Part shown: piece after piece, positions 1-5,104 of the stretch
Numbering within the stretch: position 1 is the first letter of the stretch
How the letters are laid out: each line of letters starts with the position of its first letter
Assembly (NCBI GenBank): GCA_023433825.1
Contig: JAEYTU010000653.1
Span: 1 to 5,104, forward strand
DNA length: 5,104 nt
Reading direction: 5' to 3'
Source: Planctomycetota bacterium
GTDB taxonomy: Bacteria > Planctomycetota > UBA1135 > UBA2386
Program-made: the position numbers and the translations under genes
The notes under the pieces: model-generated
What the model was told of the DNA's origin: nothing
Database searches by the model: none
The model's input: only the letters and a program-made list of their open reading frames with translations

Positions 1-693
1 TCGGGCTCCGGCAAGTCGACGCTCGTCATGGACGTGCTGAAGCCGATGCTCGAAGCGCGGACGGCGCGTCCGATCGGCGTCGGCGACTGGCAGCTCGTCG
101 TCGTCGACCAGAGTCCGATCGGCACGACGCCGAGCAGCAACCCGGCGACCTACACCGGGATCCTGACGCCGATCCGCGAACTGTTCGCGAAGGCGCCGCT
201 CGCCGTGACGAAGGGCTTCGGCCCCGGCCGCTTCTCGTTCAACGTCAGCGGCGGCCGCTGCGAGGCATGCGAGGGCAAAGGGCAGCTGCAGGTCGAGATG
301 CACTTCCTCGCCGACGTCTGGATCGAGTGCGAGACGTGTCGCGGGAAGCGGTTCAACCAGGAAACGCTCGCCGTGACGTGGCGCGGCAAGTCGATCGCCG
401 ACGTGTTCGCGATGGAAGTCGTCGAGGCCGCGGAGTTCTTCGCGAACCACCGGCGGATCGTGACGCCGCTGCGACTGCTGGCCGACGTCGGACTCGGTTA
501 CCTGCGGCTCGGCCAATCGGCGGACACGCTCTCCGGCGGTGAGGCACAGCGGATCAAGCTCGTCGGGCAGCTCGCGAAACCGCCTCGCGCGCACACGATC
601 TACCTGCTCGACGAGCCGACGACCGGGCTTCACGTCGACGACGTTCGCAAGCTCGTCGACGTGCTGCAGCGACTCGTCGAACGCGGCGACTAG
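1..693 (+). CDS. uvrA: Excinuclease ABC subunit A (UvrA), C-terminal part, 5'-partial, ending at an in-frame TAG
   Basis: UvrA is the ATP-driven DNA damage sensor of bacterial nucleotide excision repair; it loads UvrB on lesions in the cytoplasm. The gene enters from the left edge and reads in frame from base 1, so the upstream start is not visible. In window codons: Walker A SGSGKST at 1-7; Q-loop region VDQSPIG at 35-41; a zinc finger of CX2CX19CX2C form (C87, C90, C110, C113); ABC signature LSGGEAQRIKL starting at 177; Walker B IYLLDEP with D204 and E205. This is the second nucleotide-binding domain of a UvrA of about 900-1000 residues or more. After VERGD the frame hits TAG at codon 231, where UvrA proteins usually have Ser or Thr before the (V)xxIEH H-loop. 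Homology continues in frame beyond it (next entry), so as read the protein lacks the H-loop and C-terminus. The usual IGRTPRSNPATY stretch reads IGTTPSSNPATY here, with both Arg replaced. Identity is certain; whether the gene is intact is not. Confidence 0.93.
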   Translation, partial: SGSGKSTLVMDVLKPMLEARTARPIGVGDWQLVVVDQSPIGTTPSSNPATYTGILTPIRELFAKAPLAVTKGFGPGRFSFNVSGGRCEACEGKGQLQVEMHFLADVWIECETCRGKRFNQETLAVTWRGKSIADVFAMEVVEAAEFFANHRRIVTPLRLLADVGLGYLRLGQSADTLSGGEAQRIKLVGQLAKPPRAHTIYLLDEPTTGLHVDDVRKLVDVLQRLVERGD

Positions 694-912
694 GTGCTGA
701 CGATCGAACACCATCCCGACGTCGTGAAGTGCGCCGACCACGTCCTCGAACTCGGTCCCGGCGCCGGGCCCGAAGGTGGCAAGCTGGTCGCGGCCGGCAC
801 GCCGGAGCAGGTCGCGGCCGTGCCGACGAGCCCGACCGGACGATTCCTGCGGCCACTGCTGAAGATCGACGGCGGCCGCCGGCCGAAGTCGATCGCGACG
901 GAGGCTCGATGA
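694..912 (+). pseudogene. uvrA: UvrA C-terminal remainder downstream of the in-frame amber codon
   Basis: This is the same reading frame as the upstream uvrA segment, separated from it only by the TAG at 691-693. It encodes 72 residues. VLTIEHHPDVVKCADHVLEL is the H-loop (E236, H237, H238 in window codons) and following strand of the second UvrA ATPase. GPGAGPEGGKLVAAGTPEQV follows, matching the conserved UvrA C-terminal block, then a short basic tail to TGA at 910-912. A GTG lies directly after the TAG, but the bases before it hold no convincing Shine-Dalgarno, and a 72-residue piece without Walker motifs would have no ATPase function. I therefore read it as the broken or readthrough end of uvrA, not an independent gene. 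The TGA overlaps the ATG of the helicase gene. If the TAG is a sequencing error, 1-912 is one intact CDS end. Confidence 0.85.
900..904 (+). promoter_or_regulatory. Ribosome binding site of the XPB helicase gene
   Basis: GGAGG lies 4 bases before the ATG at 909, inside the last codons of uvrA. It supports the ATG at 909 over upstream in-frame alternatives such as 729, which would read back through uvrA. It also fits coupled translation, since the uvrA TGA (910-912) overlaps this ATG. Confidence 0.65.
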
Positions 913-2609
913 GCGACGCGACGCAGCCGCTGGTCGTGCAGCGCGACCACACGATCCTGCTCGAGGTCCAGCATCCCGGCTACGAGGCGGCGCGCGACCG
1001 ACTGGCGCGCTTCGCCGAACTGCAGAAGTCGCCCGAGTTCGTCCACTTCTACAAGGTCACGCCGATCAGCATCTGGAACGCTGCGGCCCTCGGCGAACCG
1101 CTGGAGTCGATCGTCGCGTTCCTGAACGACGCGTCGCGCTACCCGGTCGACGACGGCGTGCTCGGCGATCTCCGCGACTGGTACGGGCGCTACGGCAAGC
1201 TGCGCCTGCGTGCCGCAGGCGACGACGCGATCGTGCTCGAATCGGACGACCCGGCATTGCTCGCGCGGCTGTGCGAGCATCGCACCGTCGCGCCGCTGCT
1301 CGACGGCGCGACCGTGCAGAAGCAGCGCGTCGCCGTGCCGATCGCGCAGCGCGGCGAACTCAAGCAGGCGTTGGTCCGCCTCGGCCACCCGGTGCTCGAC
1401 CTCGCCGGGTATCGCGCCGGGACGACGCTGCGGTTCGCGTTCCGCGACGGCGATGGTGTCGGTGCGTTCCGCTTGCGCAGCTACCAGACGGCGGCGGCGG
1501 CGGCGTTCCACGCCGGTGGAACCGAGCAGGGCGGCAACGGCGTCGTCGTGTTGCCGTGCGGCGCCGGCAAGACCGTCGTCGCGATGGAGGCGATGCGGCT
1601 GCTGCAGACCGGGACGCTGGTGCTGACGACGAACACGGTCGCCGTTCGGCAGTGGCAGCGCGAGCTGCTCGCGAAGACGACGCTGACCGCCGACGAGGTC
1701 GGCGAGTACACCGGCGAACGGAAGGAGATCCGGCCGGTCACGATCGCGACCTACCAGATCCTGACGCACCGGCGGCGGCGCAACGAGGCGCTGGTCCACT
1801 TCGACCTGTTCGAGCGCCGCGAGTTCGGACTCGTCGTCTACGACGAAGTGCACCTGCTGCCGGCGCCGGTGTTCCGAATGACGGCCGGGATCCAGGCGCG
1901 GCGGCGACTCGGTCTGACGGCGACGCTGGTGCGCGAAGACGGGCAGGAGCACGCCGTGTTCTCGCTGATCGGTCCGAAGCGCTTCGAGCTGCAATGGCGC
2001 GAACTCGAACGGCAGGGCTTCCTCGCGACGGCGAGCTGCGTCGAGCTGCGCGTGCCGATGTCGGCGGACCTTCGTCAGCGGTACCAGTCGGCCGGTGCGC
2101 GACAGCGGTTCCAGATCGCGTCGCGCAACCCGCGCAAGCTCGACGTCGTCGCCGAACTGCTCGCGCGCCACGACGGCGCGCAGACGCTCGTCATCGGGCA
2201 GTTCCTCGACCAACTGCACGAAGTCGCGACGCGCCTGCAACTGCCACTCGTGACCGGCCGCACGCCGACGGCCGAGCGCGAACGTCTCTACGCGGAGTTC
2301 CGCGCCGGGACGATTCGCCGGCTCGCGATCAGCAAGGTCGGCAACTTCGCGATCGACCTGCCCGACGCCAGCGTCGCGATCCAGGTCTCGGGGACGTTCG
2401 GCAGCCGTCAGGAAGAGGCGCAGCGCCTCGGTCGGATCCTGCGGCCGAAGCAGGACGGCGGCGGGGCGGTCTTCTACTCGGTCGTCAGCGAGTCGAGTTG
2501 CGAACAGGAGTTCTCCGCCAAGCGGCAGTTGTTCCTGTCGGAGCAGGGCTATTCGTATCGGATCGAAGCGGCAGCGACGGCGCGAGGCGCCGACGAGGAG
2601 CGCGCATGA
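909..2609 (+). CDS. XPB/Rad25-type DNA repair helicase (SF2, ATP-dependent 3'-5' translocase)
   Basis: The product is a 566-residue bacterial homologue of XPB (ERCC3), a dsDNA translocase/helicase; bacterial members of the Mycobacterium tuberculosis XPB type have about this length. Residues 7-165 form the N-terminal domain typical of bacterial XPB (related to Helicase_C_3). The two RecA-like domains follow. HD1 holds a Q-like LRSYQ (189-193), motif I LPCGAGKT (215-222, K221), motif Ia VLTTNTVAVRQW, motif II DEVH (312-315), motif III GLTAT and the XPB-specific RED motif (R342-D344). HD2 holds motif V KVGNFAIDLPDASVAIQV (476-493) and motif VI QRLGRILRPK (505-514, R506 and R509). All catalytic residues are present, so it should be an active ATPase. 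The ATG at 909 is chosen for the GGAGG at 900-904, the overlap with the uvrA TGA and the match of MSDATQPLVVQ to the family N-terminus. Its own TGA overlaps the next ATG. Location next to uvrA and the partner gene argues for a DNA-repair role; the exact bacterial function of XPB is not well settled. Confidence 0.95.
   Translation: MSDATQPLVVQRDHTILLEVQHPGYEAARDRLARFAELQKSPEFVHFYKVTPISIWNAAALGEPLESIVAFLNDASRYPVDDGVLGDLRDWYGRYGKLRLRAAGDDAIVLESDDPALLARLCEHRTVAPLLDGATVQKQRVAVPIAQRGELKQALVRLGHPVLDLAGYRAGTTLRFAFRDGDGVGAFRLRSYQTAAAAAFHAGGTEQGGNGVVVLPCGAGKTVVAMEAMRLLQTGTLVLTTNTVAVRQWQRELLAKTTLTADEVGEYTGERKEIRPVTIATYQILTHRRRRNEALVHFDLFERREFGLVVYDEVHLLPAPVFRMTAGIQARRRLGLTATLVREDGQEHAVFSLIGPKRFELQWRELERQGFLATASCVELRVPMSADLRQRYQSAGARQRFQIASRNPRKLDVVAELLARHDGAQTLVIGQFLDQLHEVATRLQLPLVTGRTPTAERERLYAEFRAGTIRRLAISKVGNFAIDLPDASVAIQVSGTFGSRQEEAQRLGRILRPKQDGGGAVFYSVVSESSCEQEFSAKRQLFLSEQGYSYRIEAAATARGADEERA
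2595..2600 (+). promoter_or_regulatory. Ribosome binding site of the XPB-associated gene
   Basis: GAGGAG sits 5 bases before the ATG at 2606, within the last codons of the helicase gene. It is a strong Shine-Dalgarno at good spacing and fixes the start. The frame is open far upstream (to about 1271) only because the antisense and alternate frames of GC-rich DNA lack stops. Confidence 0.7.
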
Positions 2610-4705
2610 CGTCGTACACGTTGCGCACGTTGTTGCGCGATCGTCCGGCTCGCGAGGTCGACGAGATCTGGCGTCGGTGGCAAGACGGCGCCGGACCGCC
2701 GGCCGACCGCACCGAGTTGCTCGCAGCGTTGACGCAGGCCCTCGCGGATCGCGAGCGGGTCGCGAAGCGCCTGCAGGAACTCGCGACGAAGCAGAGCGAC
2801 CTGCTCTACAGCTTCCTGACCGAACCAGCGCGCGCGCGAACCGCGAAGTCGCTGATGAACGGGTCGTTCCAGACCCGCTACGAGGTCGAGGCCGCGCTGA
2901 ACGCGCTGCAGCGCGACGGCTTCCTGTTCGCGACGCAGGGTCGGAGTTGGGATTCGTACCAGGAGCCCGGATGGGCCGTGCCGGTCGAACTCGCCGAGTG
3001 CATCGAGCAGATTCGGCGCGAACAACGCAGCGAACTGCTCGAGGCGATCACGCTGCGCGGCTTCCTCGACGCGCGCCTCGGCCGCCGGCAGTCGACGAGC
3101 AAGCCGACGACGAGTTCGGACCACGCGCGGAAGATCTACAAGATCTATCTGATGGAGAGTTCGATCCGCAGTCGGATCGCGAAGCTGCCGCCGGCCGTCG
3201 CCGAAGTGTTCCAGCTCGCGCTCGCCGCGCACGGCGGCCTGTTGCCGGTCGACGAACTGCGCCGCGTGACCGACGAGGAGCCCGACGTCGAGCTCGTCCA
3301 GAAGTGTCTCGAGGAGGCGATGCTCGGGACCGTCGCGCCGCTGAAGCTGTCGCGCTTCGGCATCCAACCGGTCGAGCAGTGCATCGTCGTCTTCTACGAG
3401 ATCGTGCTGATCACGCTGCCGTGGCACAGCCACGCGAACCCGCCGATCGTCGAGCAGTCGCAGTGCGCCGGCGTCGATCTGGTCAGCAACGTCAGTCGGT
3501 TCCTGCGCGAGGTCGCGGCGTCGAAGGTCCAGTTCACGGTCGACGGCAATCTGTACAAGGCGTCGGAGAAGCGGATCGAGAAGTCGATGCTCGCGCTGCC
3601 CGGCGACGCGATGGACGGACCGTCGATGATGCGGTTCCTGTACCGCTTCAGTCTGACGCGGCGGCTGATCGACCGCGCCGGCGATCGCGGTCTGCGGACC
3701 ACCGACGCCGGACGCGACTTCGACGAACGTTCGCTGCAGGAGAAGCTGCGCGCATTGCTGTCGTTCGCGGTCGAGGAGCGCGACCTGCCGGGCGATCCGT
3801 TCCATCAGGTGCGGCTGCGACGCATCCTGCTGCGCCACCTGAAGCGCACCGAGGCGGAACGTTGGCACGAGGCGCCGTTCCTGCCGTTCCTCGCGCGCAA
3901 CAACTACCTGACGCGATTGCACGAGCTGAAGGTCGAGGAGTCGCTGGCCGCGCGTTTCCACGGTGGCGGCTACGTGCCCGGCGAGAGCGTGCAGCAGATC
4001 GCGTGGAACCTGCTGCACTTCGTCAAGCGCCGGCTGCATCCGCTCGGGATCGTCGACCTCGGACTGCGCGCCGGTCGGCCGGTGGCGCTGCGCGTGACGC
4101 GACTCGGCGCCGAATTGCTCGGCATGGAGCCGGCCGCGCGTCTCGGCGGTCACCGTTCGACGGTGCTCGTCAATCCGGACTTCGAGGTCATCCTGTTCCC
4201 GGGCGAGGACGAGCACGCCGTCGTGCACGCGTTCGATCGCTTCGCCGAGCGGACGAAGAGCGACCACACGCACCATTTCCGGCTCGGGAAGGACAGCGTG
4301 CAGGCGGGGCTTCGCGATGGATTGACGCTGTCGCAGATCGTCCAGGAGCTCAGCGACCGGTGCCGTGCCGTCGTTCCGCAGAACGTGCTGTACAGCCTCG
4401 AGGACTGGGCCGACGAAGCGCAGGTGCTGAGCGTCGAGGCCGGACCGATCCTGCGCGCGCGGCGGCGCGAGGATCTCGAACGCGCCCTCGGCGCCGCCGG
4501 TCTCGGGGATCACTTCGGCAAGCGGCTGTCGCCGGTCTCGGTGGCGCTGAAGTCCGACGCCCCGCTCGACACCGTCGTCGCCGTGCTCCGCGACAGTGGG
4601 TTCGCCGTCGCGCGCGATCCGAGCACCGTCGCTCCGGAGGACGTCGACGAGGACGACGATGGCGATCGCGACGACGCGCCGGACGACGAGTCGGGGGAGC
4701 GGTGA
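2606..4705 (+). CDS. XPB-associated protein with C-terminal Helicase_C_3-like (XPB/Ssl2-like) domain
   Basis: A 699-residue protein of undefined function. It has no Walker A or DExx box, so it is not itself a helicase. Residues 1-75 are helical and charged. Around 80-115 (SLMNGSFQTRYEVEAALNAL, then FLFA) is a possible winged-helix segment. Residues 170-500 are mostly helical with no motif I recognise; 460-506 again looks winged-helix-like. Residues 518-668 match the Helicase_C_3 pattern: VLVNPDFEVILFP, RFAER, LTLSQIVQELSDRC, VVPQNVLYSLEDW, then a small beta/alpha repeat ending GFAVARD. The extreme C-terminus (677-699) is strongly acidic (DVDEDDDGDRDD) and probably disordered. No signal peptide or membrane segment is visible, so it should be cytoplasmic. 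The start ATG overlaps the helicase stop (ATGA) and has GAGGAG 5 bases upstream. From memory, a large Helicase_C_3 protein also sits beside XPB in mycobacteria, which suggests a conserved partner that may regulate or target the helicase. The family call is fairly firm; the role is inference. Confidence 0.85.
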   Translation: MTSYTLRTLLRDRPAREVDEIWRRWQDGAGPPADRTELLAALTQALADRERVAKRLQELATKQSDLLYSFLTEPARARTAKSLMNGSFQTRYEVEAALNALQRDGFLFATQGRSWDSYQEPGWAVPVELAECIEQIRREQRSELLEAITLRGFLDARLGRRQSTSKPTTSSDHARKIYKIYLMESSIRSRIAKLPPAVAEVFQLALAAHGGLLPVDELRRVTDEEPDVELVQKCLEEAMLGTVAPLKLSRFGIQPVEQCIVVFYEIVLITLPWHSHANPPIVEQSQCAGVDLVSNVSRFLREVAASKVQFTVDGNLYKASEKRIEKSMLALPGDAMDGPSMMRFLYRFSLTRRLIDRAGDRGLRTTDAGRDFDERSLQEKLRALLSFAVEERDLPGDPFHQVRLRRILLRHLKRTEAERWHEAPFLPFLARNNYLTRLHELKVEESLAARFHGGGYVPGESVQQIAWNLLHFVKRRLHPLGIVDLGLRAGRPVALRVTRLGAELLGMEPAARLGGHRSTVLVNPDFEVILFPGEDEHAVVHAFDRFAERTKSDHTHHFRLGKDSVQAGLRDGLTLSQIVQELSDRCRAVVPQNVLYSLEDWADEAQVLSVEAGPILRARRREDLERALGAAGLGDHFGKRLSPVSVALKSDAPLDTVVAVLRDSGFAVARDPSTVAPEDVDEDDDGDRDDAPDDESGER
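4694..4699 (+). promoter_or_regulatory. Possible ribosome binding site of the ThiE-like gene, short spacing
   Basis: GGGGAG lies only 2 bases before the GTG at 4702, closer than usual. There is no better in-frame ATG, GTG or TTG before the conserved LTWITDG strand, so the GTG is kept. Initiation probably relies on termination of the upstream gene, whose TGA (4703-4705) overlaps this GTG. Confidence 0.4.
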
Positions 4706-5104
4706 ACCGCTCGCTCGCGAACGCGCTGCGACTGACGTGGATCACGGATGGCCGCGCGGACGTCGCGCGCATCGTCCGGATCGCGACGGCGGCCGTTGCC
4801 GGCGGCCTCGCATCCGTCGTGGTCCGCGAGCCGAAGCTGTCGGCGGCCGCGCTGGCGCGAGTTTGCGATGCGCTCCGGCCGATCCTCGCAGACGTCGGGG
4901 GCTTGGTGCTCGTCAACGACCGGGCCGATGTCGCAGCCGCCGGTCGCGCCGACGGCGTTCACCTGCGCGCCGACTCGCTGCCGCCCGCCGACGTTCGCGG
5001 CTTCCTGCCGCGCGCCGTCATCGGTGTGTCGGTGCACACGCTCGCGGAGTTGGTCGCGCTGACGCCGTCGAACGTCGACTACGCGATCCTCGCGCCGGTC
5101 CTGC
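4702..5104 (+). CDS. ThiE/TenI-family protein (thiamine-phosphate synthase-like), 3'-partial
   Basis: The first 134 residues of a TIM-barrel protein of the thiamine-phosphate synthase/TenI family, cut by the window edge (full ThiE is about 200-220 residues). ThiE joins HMP-pyrophosphate and thiazole phosphate to make thiamine phosphate; TenI-like members are thiazole tautomerases. Visible signatures in order: LTWITDG (11-17, first strand), VVVREPKLSAAAL (39-51), VLVNDRADVAAAGRADGVHL (69-88), IGVSVHTLAEL (107-117) and YAILAPVL (127-134, the place of the FGPVF block). The NDR aspartate (D73) and D91 that would bind Mg-pyrophosphate are present. The classical QxRxK triad reads V40-x-R42-x-P44, and HLGQD reads HLRAD, so substrate binding differs from standard ThiE. 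It could be a divergent ThiE, a TenI-type tautomerase or a paralogue, so no symbol is given. The GTG start overlaps the upstream TGA. No TPP riboswitch precedes it, as expected for an internal operon gene. Confidence 0.82.
   Translation, partial: MNRSLANALRLTWITDGRADVARIVRIATAAVAGGLASVVVREPKLSAAALARVCDALRPILADVGGLVLVNDRADVAAAGRADGVHLRADSLPPADVRGFLPRAVIGVSVHTLAELVALTPSNVDYAILAPVL

Noticed and set aside
694..912. Independent small gene starting at the GTG after the amber codon
   Set aside because: It encodes exactly the missing UvrA C-terminus in the same frame, with no convincing ribosome binding site, so it is the rest of uvrA.
1491..1505. Five GCG repeats (trinucleotide repeat)
   Set aside because: It codes for a short Ala run (residues 195-199) after the Q-like motif of XPB. 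At this GC content such a run is unremarkable.
690..2240. Long antisense open frame (516 aa) opposite the helicase gene
   Set aside because: Its product is Arg/Gln/Val/Asp-rich low-information sequence with no recognisable motif, and it lies wholly opposite a certain XPB gene. GC-rich codons such as GAC and CGC rarely give stops on the opposite strand.
1271..2605. Extension of the XPB partner upstream of 2606 in its own frame
   Set aside because: The extension is Arg/Ala-rich shadow translation of the helicase gene. The ATG at 2606 has a good Shine-Dalgarno and an ATGA overlap, and the protein-like sequence begins there.
2549..4513. Long antisense open frame (654 aa) opposite the XPB partner gene
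   Set aside because: Same artefact: composition-biased translation, no domain, and the sense frame has a family match, ribosome binding site and coupled start.
3679..4672. Two GCGATCGC palindromes (near 3682 and 4664), resembling cyanobacterial HIP1
   Set aside because: Only two copies in 5.1 kb, both explained by common codon pairs such as ATC-GCG and GAT-CGC; not enough for a genome-wide repeat signal.

Overview
The window is a compact, GC-rich (by eye about two thirds or more G+C) bacterial segment with every gene on the + strand and no intergenic space. Four reading units follow one another: the 3' end of uvrA (the window opens inside its second ATP-binding domain), an XPB/Rad25-type superfamily 2 helicase, a large XPB-associated protein carrying a Helicase_C_3-like domain, and the 5' part of a thiamine-phosphate-synthase-like gene (ThiE/TenI family) that runs off the end. 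The last three genes start inside the stop codon of the gene before them (ATGA, ATGA, GTGA overlaps at 909-912, 2606-2609 and 4702-4705), the mark of a translationally coupled operon. I see no promoter, terminator, RNA gene, mobile element or CRISPR array.

Bases 1-912 encode the C-terminal part of UvrA: Walker A, zinc finger, ABC signature, Walker B and H-loop are all readable in one frame. That frame is broken by a single amber codon (TAG, 691-693) six codons before the H-loop histidine. Reading resumes in the same frame without loss of homology up to a TGA at 910-912. The TAG is the only TAG trinucleotide I can find in any + strand frame. A one-base change from TCG (Ser) would explain it: a nonsense mutation, a sequencing or assembly error, or, less likely, amber readthrough or recoding.

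Bases 909-2609 encode a full-length (566 aa) bacterial XPB helicase with all SF2 motifs, including DEVH and RED. Bases 2606-4705 encode a 699-aa partner protein. Its C-terminal domain looks like a paralogue of the N-terminal domain of the neighbouring XPB, so the two genes share a module. Bases 4702-5104 open a ThiE/TenI-like TIM barrel whose substrate-binding motifs depart from classical ThiE.

The organism is a high-GC bacterium. Planctomycetota, Myxococcota or Actinomycetota are compatible with GC content and with a bacterial XPB, but the sequence alone does not settle the phylum. Functionally the first three genes suggest a DNA-repair operon that joins the bacterial nucleotide excision repair damage sensor to an XPB-type translocase. 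The thiamine gene looks like a translational passenger.
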